Of a DNA stretch of 64,000 bases, positions 10,275 through 21,242 are shown piece after piece. The first letter of the stretch is position 1; each line of letters opens with the position of its first letter. This stretch comes from Puccinia triticina (taxonomy: Eukaryota > Basidiomycota > Pucciniomycetes > Pucciniales > Pucciniaceae), in contig NC_070561.1 in assembly GCF_026914185.1 (NCBI RefSeq), positions 3,720,001 to 3,784,000 of the forward strand, in the 5' to 3' direction. Under the pieces are notes generated by a model, which did not search any database, was not told the DNA's origin, and saw only the letters and a program-made list of their open reading frames with translations. The position numbers were made by a program, and so were the translations under genes.

Positions 10275-11757
10275 TAGCCTTCTGTTAATCTCATTGACCA
10301 AGCCCCCATTTAAGTGCAGCCGTTTGACACGGCAAAGGCGTGAGGATGGCAACGGTTCGGTCCCTGCATGTTTCTGATTTATGAATAAAATCTCATGATT
10401 TCACATCCAATAATACGTACAGTGGGGGTATTAAAAAGCGGACAAGAAACAGCAGATTTGACAGTTGATTTCATTTAATTGGTTTGCCTAAAGAGACCAG
10501 CCAGATTTGTCTTGAGTAAAATTGGCAATAGAATTGATTTGGTTTATTTCTTGTTTCTAGGCTTTGGAAAAAGTGATCCAAAGTCTGTACCTACACTATT
10601 TTGAGCAAAGAGCCTTTTGTGGGAAATACCGACTGGTCTCGTGTATCCCGGAACCAAGATAATGTGACGGCTGACTTCAGGTTAGGGCCAGCAGCTGCTG
10701 CCTGTTGAATGCTAGGCATCAAGGATATTGAATCAGCCAACTGAGCTATCACTGTGATGATGGCCAAAAGCTGGGGAATTGATCTGGCTAACCTATCTGA
10801 TGCACCGGGAAGTAGACTGCCAATGGTATGGGTGGTCAGATCATAGCTTAGTTCATGGGCACCATAGCCGGTCTCAGTCTAGACGATCCAAATCTGAAAC
10901 CAAACGTGCAAAATAATAAGTATTCTTGCAAGACCAATTGAATGAGCCTTGTAACTCACCTTCAGTTTGGCAGCCACACCCTTGACGGTTTCGTTACAGC
11001 TCACAAATTTGCTAAGGTCATGTTCGCAGGCGTTGACAGCGAGCTTGGCAGGTGCTCTTGCCGCCAAGAGCGGAACCTCGGCCCGGACCTGGCCGCGGGC
11101 CCAAGTCTTATTTCCCAGGCCCACGCCGGCCTCAAAGACTTCGGCTTGACCAAAGACGTTTCGGGCGCGGGCAAGGCCGGTCAGGGCGCCCTTGCCATTC
11201 CCAACATTGGTCAAAGTCTTGAGGAAGAACTGGCCGCGTTTGACAAAATTGACAAGCGCCTTGATCCCCCGTGGATTTTCCTTAGTGGCCGCTAGAGAGA
11301 CTTGGAGGTGGGAGAAGATGCCCAGCTTGGCAAGTTTGTCTTGGAGCTCATCCAAACGTCGGAAGATTTCTGGCAGCATTTGTTCCTGTCCGTTGACAAG
11401 GAGCGGGCCAAATAGCTTGGACAAGAACTCGGGCCGGGTGTGGTGGCTTCCTAAGACCCGGACGGTGCTGAGCTGGTAGAGATCGGAGCGGTGGAATCGC
11501 GCAAGGTCTGCAACGATCTGCCTCTGGTGTGCTTCAATCCTTGATTGTAGTCGGCTCTGATGCCAGGCTAGTTGTTGCTCGACCTCTCCCTCGTCAAAGA
11601 GGCTTTGTGGGGGGGGGGGGGGATGCTGGTGATTTTCATGTATCATACCATGGCAATGGGCGTGAGGGATTGGCGACGGGCGTAGGGGATTGGCAACAGG
11701 CGTAGGGGATTGGCAGCGGGCATAGGGAATTGGCAACGGGTGAGGTGAGGAACTCAA
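10275..11757 (-). pseudogene. SAM50: SAM50/Omp85-like outer-membrane assembly protein, apparently decayed 3' half
   Basis: SAM50 is the beta-barrel core of the mitochondrial sorting and assembly machinery. Exon 1 (to 10960) has a POTRA-like part (VRVLGSHHTRPEFL, LDELQDKLAKLGIFSHLQV) and the start of the barrel (KTLTNVGNGKGALTGLARAR, NVFGQAEVFEAG). Exon 2 (10878-10793) continues GYGAHELSYD and exon 3 (from 10711) LKSAVTLSWFRDTRDQSVFP. Both introns are phase-consistent. Beyond about 10583 the homology (AGLF, STVKSAVSCPL, PLPSSRLCRVKRLHLN) is recoverable only across shifted frames and an in-frame TAA, and the usual C-terminal barrel ending is not found. The start is uncertain: ATG at 11757 reads through a 22-bp tandem repeat, and ATG at 11646 may be the original. 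An intact copy probably exists elsewhere, since the gene is essential in yeast. Confidence 0.7.
11607..11748. repeat. Poly-G tract and 22-bp tandem repeat
   Basis: A run of about 14 G at 11609-11622 is followed at 11655-11745 by about four copies of a 22-bp unit built on GGCGTAGGGGATTGGCAAC. Both fall in the proposed 5' coding end of the SAM50-like remnant. Confidence 0.7.
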
Positions 11758-12077
11758 GGCTCACAAGTCTATCTGGTGGAAGGGAGGCGGGTATTTAAAG
11801 GTGAGGGTGTGGGGGTAGTGGGCCCCCAGGGGATCCGGTTTTGTCCTACCCCCTCCCTGGAGCTGCCCTAATCAATTGATTAGGCCCTCCTTGATTTCCA
11901 AAATGACCGATCCCTTTTTGCGTGTTGCTGCGGCACGGGCTGGGGTGTCAATCCAAGGTGCCCTTCGGGGTGTTTGGGGATTAAATTCAACAGTGAGGAG
12001 TGCCTTTTGCTAAAGAACACAGGCAGAAAACATGATCTTGAGTTCTGTGTTTCTGTGGATTCAATAAACTTGGATTA

Positions 12078-12253
12078 GGGGGTATCAAATATGACCAAAT
12101 CCACCATTATGTGATTGACTGGTTTGAAAAAAACCACCATTTTCAAAACATGTGGGTTGTCCACGTTTACCATTTTTGTAACCACCAATGACAAATTTTG
12201 TTTTTGGCTAATTGACTGGTTTCTAATTGTGGATTTCTTATATTTGATACCCC
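12078..12253. mobile_element. 176-bp Tourist-like MITE, TTA target duplication
   Basis: The terminal inverted repeat GGGGGTATCAAATAT pairs with ATATTTGATACCCC, with subterminal pairing of AAATCCAC and of ATTGACTGGTTT. TTA flanks both sides (12075-12077, 12254-12256), as expected for PIF/Harbinger-mobilised elements. Confidence 0.75.
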
Positions 12254-12284
12254 TTATTAGCAGAATTGTGGTGTCTCCGCGCAA

Positions 12285-12600
12285 ACGCTATGCGCACAGG
12301 GTGCGCAGCTAATTTAGCTGTTAGCGTAGCGTTAGCGCAGATGCAAGCAATTGCGCTATTGCTACACACAGAGGGCGCCAAAGAGCGCGCACTACAGTGT
12401 TTTTTCCGCTAAAAGCGCTGTAGCGCAGCGTAGCTTAGCTTAGCCACTGTAGCGGTGCGCTAACGCTAACAAAGAATTGGCGCTCTGTTAGCGCAGCGTA
12501 GCGCCGTTAACAGCACTATTCAAAATTGGCAGGCGCTTTTTGCCGCTATGCCAATGGGTAGCGCTGAAATAGCATAGCTTAGCGTAGCGGCCCACCGTTG
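12285..12600. repeat. GCTA/TAGC-rich repetitive block
   Basis: It is dense in short palindromic words (AGCGTAGCG, GCGCTA, TTAGCGCAG) for about 300 bp and ends near GGCCCACCGTTGGTG. A shorter related patch begins at about 7212 with GTGGGCCAGCTACGCTAACC. It probably represents a non-autonomous element, but I could not define both ends. Confidence 0.5.
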
Positions 12601-13388
12601 GTGATAGTAAAACGGTCAAAGACTAGCCAATCTGTGGATGAATACATAAAAAAGCCAAGTCCTGACAAAGGCCAGGCAAATGATAGCTTATCACCAGGGG
12701 AGAGTTTGACGCACTCTCCAGAGAGTGCCAGAGTCTAATTTTATGTTGTTCTGGGTCTGATGTGGATCATATGTGGATTAGAAAATGATTAATAAATTCT
12801 TCAGAAGTCAATGGGAAGTGTGTCAGAAGTGATGCGGAATTGTCACAGGACCTTGCACAATGTTGTATAGAACCGTTTAATTTTCTAAGGATAACTTAAT
12901 TACAAACTTTAATGAAATGATAGTAACTCAATGCCCAATTATCAATCATTTATGGCAAATTTCTGTTGATAAATTTCACTATGACAAAGGGGTTTCTCAC
13001 AACGTAAATGTGACTTGCGGGGGCTTTAATGGCTTTCTGCTCAGTTTGTACTTGTAATGGAGCTGTGAAAGTCCCCTCCAGTGATCTGTCACCCTAATGT
13101 ACGCGCGTACACGAAGGTGAAATTGGCAAAGTGGAAAAAAGCTGACATGCATGTGCATGGAGACATTGAAAGAAAAAAAAAAAAAAAAAAAAAAAAAAAA
13201 CAAGAAAAACCAACAAGCTTATATTTGTTAAGAAGGCAAGATGTCTAGCTGAAATCTGGTACCACACGCCTCCAAGCTTGACTTGACTCATATTTTCACC
13301 CTGCTTTCATCCTTTTTTGGCTCAATTCTAGATGATACTGGCCTTCTATAGGGAAATATGCCAATTCAGATGGGTCTTTCACATCATT

Positions 13389-14499
13389 CACCAGGGGAGA
13401 TTTTGACGCACTCTCCAGAGAGTGCCATACTGTACCCTTTTTCCGTAACTGTGCTGGATGCCTTTGATGAAAGTAGTGTAAGAATTAATGAAAAATTCTG
13501 GAACTAATCCACAAATAGTCTGAAACTGATCCTGGATTCCTGCATAAACCATCCAGAAGTCATGCAAAAGTCAACTGGAACAAAACTGGAACGTGGTTGA
13601 AACCACTAAGACACAATGGCCACAATCAAATCATAATTCAATTTTAACTGTTTTTCAATTGAGATGAATTATTGGGGTTCAATTCATATTATTTATATGC
13701 TCATGAAGGTGGTCATTGTTTTCACTTTGCTAATTTAACTGTCATGTGCGTTTGTGTCAGTTTGTTACAAATAGCAGGTTGGGCCTCTGTAAGATCAGCA
13801 ACATGTACACCCCTGTTAGAATGATATGAAAGGCCCATTTGAATTGTCATATTTCCCTAAAGAAGGCCGGTATCATCTAGAATTGAGCCAAAAAAGGATG
13901 AGAGTAGGGTGAAAATATGATTCAAGTCAAGCTTGGAGGCGTGTGGTCCCATATTTCAGGTAGAAATCCTGGCTTCTTAACATATATAAGCTTGTGAGTT
14001 GTTTTTGTGTTTGTTTGATTTCCAATGTCTCCATGCACATGCATGTGAGTTTTTTTTTCACTTTGCCAATGTCACCTTTGTGTACGCGCGTACATTAGGG
14101 TGACAGATCACTGGAGGAGCCTTTCACAGCTCCATTGCAAGTAAAAACTGGTCAGAAAGCCATGAAAGCCCCTGCAAGTCACATTTACGTTGTTTGGAAC
14201 CCCTTTGACATAGAAAATTTATCAACAGAGATTCACCATAAATGAGTAACAATTGGGCATTGATTAACTATGATTTCATGACAGATTGTAATTAAGTTAT
14301 CCTTAGAAAATTAAATGGTTCTATACAACATTGCACAAGGTCCTGTGATAATTGCGCATCACTTCTGACACACTTCCCATTGACTTCTAAAGAATTTATA
14401 AATCATTTCCTAATCCACATCTGACTCACATCAGACCCAAAACAACATAAAATTAGACTCTGGCACTCTCTGGAGAGTGTGTCAAAGTCTCCCCTGGTG
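13389..14499 (-). mobile_element. Inner inverted copy of the same element
   Basis: It starts CACCAGGGGAGATTTTGACG, ends CAAAGTCTCCCCTGGTG, and is flanked by ATT at 13386-13388 and 14500-14502. Its right 660 bp is the reverse complement of the outer copy's left 694 bp (12692-13385). Its left about 400 bp is the reverse complement of the outer copy's right end (15541 onward). It is therefore the same element inserted in opposite orientation, lacking the about 1 kb found at 14565-15540 of the outer copy. Confidence 0.75.
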
Positions 14500-15340
14500 A
14501 TTCTAACAGGGGTGTACATGTTGTTGATCTGCAGGAGGCCCAACCTGTTATTAGTAAAAACTGTGAGAATTCCAGCTTAGGGGAACGGTGTCAAACTCAT
14601 AAAATGAGGAAGACATTGGGAACTGAACCAGCTGCGGAAAAAGGTAAGCAAAGAAAGCCATATTCTGCAGTCCAAATCTGAGCTGGGGGAGTTAAAGTAA
14701 ACTGTATTCTTCTTCTGATGTAAACCGGTTCAACACCCACAAGCAGCAAGATTAAGCCAGCGGATTATCCCAGTGCAAAGTCACTCATCAAGAGGATCAC
14801 AACTAGCGCCAAAGGTATGCAGATGTTGATACCTTAAGGTAGCAGATAAGATAGGAGCTAATGCACTATCCCTTTTCCAAAAGACAACTCAGTTTCAGGA
14901 GAACAGACAGAACCCACCAATACCGCTCAACAAGCTGGTAAAACAATTGGTGAGTGCTTTGTGTTAAAGCCTTGAAAGCAAGATGAAAGAGAAGATGCTA
15001 ACTCAAAGCTGGCCTAGTAACAGACAGCGTCAAATCACTTCTCAGTTGTCTTGCCAAAGCGCAGTGAATAATCACTTAGGCCAAAAGGCTCAAACAAATT
15101 GCAAAGACCAAAAACCATATACGGCTCTATTTTCTTTATCTTCTCATCTATTTAATCAACACTCTTTAGTAGAGAGCAGTCTAGCTCCTGCTCTTAGGTA
15201 AAGCATTCAACTTTGCTTTACTATTTCCTTAAGAATAAACAATTGTATCTACATGAACCACTTAGTCTGATACAATAAAACGCCTAGTCCTTTGAAGTTT
15301 TTCAACAACCTTGTACGCACCCAAATGAGGGTTACATTTA

Positions 15341-15537
15341 GGGTGTTCAAAGTTGACTTGCATAAAATCATAACACCATAAAATCATAAAATTCTAAGCT
15401 GAAAAAAATATGTTGCACCCAAGCACTCAAATTAGAGCAACATTTCTAGAATGGTACATATGAAATCATCACTTGAAAGTTTTATAATTTTATGATTTTA
15501 TGCATTGAAAATTTTATGATTTCAACTTGGAACACCC
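15341..15537. mobile_element. 197-bp AT-rich MITE, TTA target duplication
   Basis: It starts GGGTGTTCAAAGTTGA and ends TCAACTTGGAACACCC, with subterminal repeats of CATAAAATCATAAAAT. TTA is found at 15338-15340 and 15538-15540. It is nested in the outer element. Confidence 0.7.
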
Positions 15538-15667
15538 TTATTAGCAAAGTGAAAACAATGACCACCTTCATTCACATTTAAATAATATGAATTGAACCCC
15601 AATAATTCATCTCAACTAACAAACAGTTCAAATTGAATTATGATTTGATTGTGGCCATTGTGTCTTA

Positions 15668-16764
15668 GGGCCCGTTTGGCCGCGCGGGGGCCAAAATCTC
15701 AATCTTGCGAGATCAGAATGTGCCCATGGGCAGATTCTGATCTCGCCCAATGACAGCCAGGCAGCCAAACATTCCTGGAATCTGGATCTGTGACACTGAG
15801 ATCCAGATTCTACTGATCAAGGGTGTTCGGCTGCACAACTAGATATGCATGTACACCGGCCCCCTCTCACCCTCTTGATGGCCGGCCAAACAGGTCATCG
15901 AGAAGAATACACATCCTCTTGATGGCTGATTGAACCGGCCATCAAGAGGAGGACACAACCTCTCAATAGATGATTGAACCGGCCATTGAGAGGAGTGCAC
16001 ACCCTCTCAATGGCTGATTGAATTCCGGCTGTCGAGAGGATATGTATTCCTCTTGATGGCCGGTCCGATCGGCCATCGAGAGGATGTGCATTCCTCTTGA
16101 TGACCGGTTCAACCGGCCATCAAGAGGGTGTGCACTCATTGGCCATTGAGAGGATGTGTATAATCTTCTTGATGACCGGTTCAACCGGCCATTGAGAGGG
16201 TGTGCACTCCTCTTGATGGCCGGTTTGATTGGCTATCAAGAGGTGTATTCCTCTCAATGACCAGTTCAACCGGCCATCGAGAGGGTGTGTCCTCCTCTCA
16301 ATGGCCGGTTCAATCATCCATCAAGAGGAGGTGGTGACATGATACATAGTTGCCCGTTCCAAAGTGCTTGTCAAGGGCCTGCTTGCAGTGAATTGAGTTA
16401 GGCTGGGAGGTGTGTTGACTGAGGATCATCCGGATCAAGCTGTTGGCCATCGAGGTGAGAGGGGTTGTAGGGTGTAGTACATATTGTGGTGGGTGTTTTT
16501 GAAGTCCCTTGTGAGTGTCAAGAGAGTTGAAATTCTGTTTCAGGTCTTGAGATTCAGCAAAATAGCTGTATCTCAGTGCAATCTCTCTTTGGTGGCTGGC
16601 AAGATCGCCAATCAGAGATTTTTCCCAGATATTTTGGCAGCCAAACGGTTTTTTGGAATCTCACAAAAATCTCATTTGACAAGATTTGGAATCTTGTCAG
16701 AATCTCACTTTTGCGGGGGACCACGAGTTCAGATTGAGATTCTGCCGCGCGGCCGAACGGGCCC
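15668..16764. mobile_element. 1,097-bp GGGCCCGTTTGGC-type element, TTA target duplication
   Basis: It starts GGGCCCGTTTGGCCGCGCGG and ends CCGCGCGGCCGAACGGGCCC, flanked by TTA at 15665-15667 and 16765-16767. Both halves carry blocks related to AATCTTGCGAGATCAGAAT, and the centre holds the palindrome array at 15865-16335. No transposase is seen. Ends beginning GGGCC-GTTTGG are known from plant and fungal MITE-like elements; family placement is inference. Confidence 0.75.
15865..16335. repeat. Tandem array of palindromic units
   Basis: There are about eight units of roughly 55-60 bp, each centred on an imperfect palindrome of the form CCTCTTGATGGCCGGTT followed by AACCGGCCATCAAGAGG, with TCTCAATGG variants. 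Each unit could fold into a strong hairpin. The array lies inside the 15668-16764 element. Confidence 0.75.
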
Positions 16765-16985
16765 TTAGTGATTTTAACTGCATCCCACTTGGGTTTCAGT
16801 TGACTTCTGCATGACTTCTGGATGATTCATGCATTAATCCAGGATCAGTGTCAGATCATGTGTGGATTAGTTCCAGAATTTTTTGTTACTTCTTACACTA
16901 CTTTCATCAAAGGCATCCAGCACAGTTGCGGAAAAAGGGTACAGTATGGCACTCTCTGGAGAGTGCATCAAAATTTCCCCTGGTG

Positions 16986-17572
16986 TATATATGCCAGAAA
17001 TTGACAGGTCTGTACACGGATCCTTGCTGATAGCGGTCAGCAAATAAGGAGTTTCTGATTAACTGCATCTTTTTAATGTGGTGGATGAAACAAATGAAAG
17101 TTAAGAAGAATCAAAAGTCAACTGAAGGGCTTCAAAATACCTAACGGGCTATGGACAAAAACCGTTTAATGGAATTCTCCTTCCAACTCTCTCAAAAAGT
17201 AAACAAAAATCAAAGCTGAATTGTATACACCCTTCCGGAACAAAAAAAAGATTGTTTGTGGGATATATTTTTCTACACTTTTATACGCGGATTTGGATTA
17301 AATAATGAGGTCGCAAATCAAATACGTTGATCAAAAAATTGTTCAATCAATGGTTTACAGAAGAGAAAAAAGAGAAAAGTTTCGGTTGTTGGTAGCCTTT
17401 GTTGGATGGAGAACTCTGATAATTGATACTTGCATCACAAAGAGAGAGGAACAACCTAAATAGTCGATGTACAAACCTCTGTGACAGGTGTCGCAGTCGA
17501 GGTATGCTGCAGTGTCACAACAGCCTGCAGATGTGACTCGAAATGAAAGAAGAAGAAATTGGGCGAAGTGAT
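16986..17572. other. Gene-free stretch 3' of TAF10
   Basis: AT-rich sequence, presumably with the TAF10 3' UTR near 17340-17572. No further structure was recognised. Confidence 0.4.
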
Positions 17573-18333
17573 TCATAGATAATAAGGAGCTCGACTGGCA
17601 TTGATACCGTACTCGGCGAGAGCTTGAGAAAGGTCTTCCTGAGTAAGAACGGTACGAGTACGGTCCTATTAAGAAGCGAGAAAAAAAGGTCATCCAAAGA
17701 ATGACCAACGCGGGATGATGAGATGGAGTGAGAGAGGCGAGCAAGCTTACCTTCCGAGCGCCCGGATTGTTGGGAGCGCCGTTTGCGAGGCCAGCTGAGT
17801 TAGAGTTAGGTGCGAGAGGACCCTGCCGGCCTCCGGGAGCCTGCCCAGTCCTTGTGCGGGCGTAGCTGAACGCGTCTTGGGCGATGTCCGAGACGAACTT
17901 CTGGCAAGCTAGGACCAGTAACCTTTGAACTTTCAGATCCGTGCATTCGAATCCTACCCTCTGCAGATAATAGGCCGCCACTTCATCCGGGATCACCGGC
18001 TTGTATTCTTCCATCTTCAACAAGAATTGTGCTAGTTCTCTAAAACAATGTCCAGAAATCAAAATCAGAGTGATGTTTGTTTAGTTGCTTTTTTGAAACG
18101 TAGGACGTTTTCGCGTACTGGTAAGCTGGAAGGGCGTTAGATTCGACCGAGCTTGATTGGCCAGTTTGTTGATCGTTGATTCCAGCAGTGCTTGGTCCAG
18201 TGGCAGTCGTTGGATTAGTATTACTATTACTGTTATCGGCAGCTGGTGTTGAGGCTGATTCGTTGTTGGTATTGGTGTTGCCGCCCCCGCTCAACAACGC
18301 TGGATCAATGGCTCCGGACATGAAGCTTGACAT
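17573..18333 (-). CDS. TAF10: Transcription initiation factor TFIID subunit 10
   Basis: A histone-fold subunit of TFIID, and of SAGA in yeast. Exons (minus strand): 18333-18107, 18039-17751, 17665-17573, giving 202 aa. Residues 1-75 are a Ser/Asn/Thr-rich tail. The conserved domain follows: ELAQFLLKMEEYKPVIPDEV, YYLQRVGFECTDLKVQRLL, ACQKFVSDIAQDAFSYA. The last exon supplies the C-terminal helix (TVLTQEDLSQALAEYGIN) and ends APYYL, as is typical of the family. A Gly/Asn/Pro-rich linker sits between the two histone-fold parts. Intron 1 uses the weak donor GTCCTA, chosen because it restores phase and the conserved start of the domain. Length fits fungal homologues. Confidence 0.92.
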
Positions 18334-18619
18334 GATGTGTTAACTGTGTATGTGTGTATGTATTTAGTTCTCCGGTTCGATGTCGGATCGATCGAGCGGT
18401 CGATTACTGGAAGAAGGTTGTGCGTCCGATCCTTTGCTCTGGTCAACGCGTTCCTGATTAGCTCTTGAGTCTTGACCGTAGTCTAGATGATCGAGTCGAG
18501 TTTATCCAGTCCTGCCTTGCTCTGGGAGTCTGGGCCTGGGCCTCCATGACTACTGGACCCCAGAATTAGAGTGTCCGCACCGGCTTGCCAGATATACATA
18601 TCTCTTGGGATATCCGTAG

Positions 18620-18860
18620 GGTTGACAATTGGGCGGGCTCGGGCCGCCCACGGGCTAGCCCGCCTCAGCCCGCAACTTAATTGGACAGGCTGGGCCGGGC
18701 CAAAACATCAGATTTTGCTGTCTGGCCCAAACCCGTGTCCGCAATGAGACGGACACGGGCTGTCCAGCGGTGCCTTGTCGGGCCAGATGGCCAGCGGGCC
18801 AAAGCGGGTGGCCCGCGGGCAGCCCCCTGGGGGCCCACGGGCCAGCTACAAGCACTCTCA
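18620..18860. repeat. GGGC/GCCC-rich repetitive block
   Basis: Many short words (GGGCTCGGG, GCCCACGGGC, GGCCCGCGGGC) are arranged on both strands, about 290 bp upstream of TAF10. A similar run (CTTGCGGGCCTCTGAACCC) lies at the right window edge near 63910. It is probably a transposon end or fragment; the boundaries are unclear. Confidence 0.45.
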
Positions 18861-19743
18861 AAAAAAGGTATTTTCAGAGGAGCCGAGGAGGAGAAATGGT
18901 TTTTTCCAATTCTAAGTACATGTATGCCACTAGGTCAACTGCAAAAGAAAATTTACAGAAGATAATGGAAAATAAAGCATGAAGAAAACATACTGCTTTT
19001 TCTTGTCTTAAGTGCATAAGAGTGCTTCTGTGGTTTCTTTGCCCAGGCGGCTTTGGCAGTCGTCCAAACCAAGAGCATGGATTTGCTTATGTGCGGCGTG
19101 AGAGAGGGTGTGGATGTTCTTAATCCCGCCCCAGGCAAGATTCTTCACGGGTCTATACGCACGAACGGAGACAAGAAACTCCTGGCCGCATCTGAGGCTG
19201 CCAGGTTCCCCACGGAACTCCGCTAGTGGTACCCGCAGGATTGATAGTTCTAAGCTGAAGGACCTGGGGCCCCAAGAAGACTGGGATCTTATCTGCTCCT
19301 GCCCCAGTACAAGCAGATGAAATTGGTCTGTGAACAAGGACTGCATGCTCTTTTCACAGCTCTGGGTGTTCTTGTTGAAACTGTCACGTGTGGCTGTCCC
19401 AATCAGGCCCATAATTCCAAACCTTGGTCAATTTTGAGCCAAAATTGTTGAACAATGCAAACCAGGAGCCTACCCAAGCCCAAGCTGTGGCCTACCTCCA
19501 GAACAATTGGCGGGTGGAACAAAATAGTGAATGCACCTTTTTTCTATTCTGGGTTGCGGGTGCTGCTGATTGGTGTTCTTTTTTCCTCTCTTTGACATTT
19601 TTCTGTGCTGTTTTTTCTTTTGTTCACTAAAAGCATGCATTCCTTGGTTGTTATTAGGCTTCTTGTCATCTCTTTTGCATGTTTTTTGCACTGATGTTGA
19701 CTTTTTTTCTTGGCTTGTGTCTCTCAGAATCTCCAGCACAATA
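18861..19743. other. Stretch with one unassigned 134-aa minus-strand ORF
   Basis: A minus-strand frame at 19412-19008 is open for 134 codons (interior FRGEPGSLRCGQEFLVSVRA), with no family I recognise and no supporting splice context. It may be a transposon remnant or chance. The rest shows nothing. Confidence 0.25.
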
Positions 19744-19941
19744 GGGGGGTTCACAATTGAAATTTACAAAACTTTAGGACACATTTTAAGGTGGTTATGA
19801 ACATTTTTTAAAAAATTGATAAATTGCACTGATTCATCAGTATCACCTGCTGCTATGCATTTTCCCAAAATTTCAAAATGTTGTTCATAAAGGCCTCAAA
19901 TTTGGCTCCAAAGTTTAGAAAAATTCAATTGTGAACCCCCC
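19744..19941. mobile_element. 198-bp MITE, TA-flanked
   Basis: GGGGGGTTCACAATTGAA at the left pairs with TTCAATTGTGAACCCCCC at the right. TA occurs at 19742-19743 and 19942-19943, which would fit a Tc1/mariner-type duplication. It is non-coding. Confidence 0.65.
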
Positions 19942-19943
19942 TA

Positions 19944-20883
19944 ATGTAAAAAGTACCTCAAATATGTTGTAAAATTGTACTTTAGGTTGAAAATGGTGAT
20001 TTTACAATGGTTTAATTTTACGTTGGCCGCACATTGTGAAGGCATAGCATGTAAAACTAATTTATTTTCCTTCAAAATCTAGTTTTACATTGTTATATTT
20101 TACAATGACATGACACTGCAAAACATGGGAAGCAAATTGCTTCAGTGCTTGCCCACAGGTGCAATTTGACAAGGTAATCTTTGCATGGCATTTTTAATAT
20201 GGTACATCATTTGGCAAGATACATGTAAAATTAATCACTTGGTCCAAAATTTTTAATTTTACATAGTTGGGTTTTTACACGTATACATACCATGTAAAAG
20301 ACAGATTGTAAAAATCAACATTCCCCTTTAAAACAAACTGGTTCAACTGCTTGCAGTTGACATGCAGGGTGCTCCAACCAAGCTGCCATTGACCAGCATT
20401 GACCCCACTTGTAATTACATAATTGCCTTTGTTGGCACAGTCACTGTGCAATGTGCACACTCACTGGGCATTGAAGCTGAGTCAACCCTTTGAGAAAGGT
20501 TGGAGTAACACCTAGCTTACCTGAGCCTCTTGAAGGGAGGTTCCAGGGGACCCCGCCTGGAGGGCTCTCTGTAGGAGAGGCTGATGCATAATGTCTGAAA
20601 GCTGGCAGACAAGGGAAGGATTTTCAACCCTAAAAACACAAAAACACAATTTAAAAATCAACAACACATGTACAGAGAAATCTGAGTAGACAGTCCTCTC
20701 AGCAGTACTGATGCGCACCCTCCCCCAAGTTTTTGTGGCATAAACTCCAAAACTGATTGAAGGAACCTGTTTTGAAGGTGAAAGGAATCCTGAAGGATAT
20801 TCCATTGCTCTGAAGATCCAATTTTGGATTTTCTCGTACTATGCACAATTGAATATCCTATCTGCAACAATTGAGTGGCTACA
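19944..20883. other. Gene-free stretch with repeated TTTTACAT/ATGTAAAA words
   Basis: 20000-20300 contains several near-repeats of TGTAAAA and TTTTACA in both orientations. This is possibly a worn MITE, but no ends could be fixed. Confidence 0.35.
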
Positions 20884-21242
20884 GAGGACCCTGGAAACCC
20901 CCTATAGATGTGGGTAACCAAAAATCCAAGATTTTGGCAAAATTCATACATCGGGGGGCACTGGGGAATGGCTTTTTTTGGCTGATTCATACATTTTTGT
21001 GCCTATGCCTGGGGCAAAATTGCCCCGGGGAGCCCAAAGTCCCCAAAGGTAAGCGGGTTTCTGCGGGTTTTAGGGGATTTAACTGAGTATGAGCAGAAAT
21101 CCATACATAAATGCCATCTTTGGTGGGTACCCTTTTGGGTTCCAAACCCCATTCATACCGATTTTGTGCCTAACATTTTGCAAAAAAATGTAAAAATTCA
21201 TACATTTAGGTTACCCACCTACATTGGGGGTTTCCAGGGTCC
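20884..21242. mobile_element. 359-bp MITE with approximate 8-bp duplication
   Basis: Left GAGGACCCTGGAAACCCCC and right GGGGGTTTCCAGGGTCC are inverted repeats, continued by GTGGGTAACC against GGTTACCCAC and by AATTCATACAT words. The flanks are TGGCTACA (20876-20883) and TGGCTACT (21243-21250), 7 of 8 identical, suggestive of a hAT-type duplication. Confidence 0.65.

Larger units (their letters stand above)
12692..16985. mobile_element. Outer copy of a short-TIR DNA element (nest of four elements)
   Basis: It starts CACCAGGGGAGAGTTTGACG and ends with the inverted counterpart (TGCATCAAAATTTCCCCTGG TG). TAT lies on both sides (12689-12691, 16986-16988). Its left subterminal sequence is 12692-13385. 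After the inner copy it resumes at 14503 and runs to 16985, itself broken by a 197-bp MITE (15341-15537) and a 1.1-kb element (15668-16764). The core at 14565-15330 has no identifiable protein, though several GTAAG/GTATG/GTGAG words give it an exon-like look. The 3-bp duplication and TIR suggest a Harbinger-type non-autonomous element. Confidence 0.7.

Noticed and set aside
10321..10372. Possible tRNA (a GGTTCGGTCCC B-box-like word)
   Set aside because: No matching T-stem or acceptor stem, position 58 is not A, and the stretch lies in the decayed SAM50 coding sequence.
10878..10960. Premature stop in the SAM50-like gene after exon 1
   Set aside because: Placing the acceptor at the second AG (GTCTAG, 10879) removes the stop and keeps phase, so this stop is not evidence of decay. 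The later TAA is.
13173..13200. Poly-A tail of a retroposon
   Set aside because: The A-run lies inside a DNA-element arm whose inverted counterpart has a shorter T/G-rich stretch at the same place, so it is local expansion.
15865..16335. CRISPR-like array
   Set aside because: Units are themselves palindromic and vary in length with no unique spacers. The genome is eukaryotic, and the array lies in a MITE.
13389..16985. Interpretation as two overlapping long-TIR elements (12692-14499 and 13389-16985)
   Set aside because: Flanking trinucleotides pair 12692 with 16985 (TAT) and 13389 with 14499 (ATT), giving proper nesting instead of impossible overlap.
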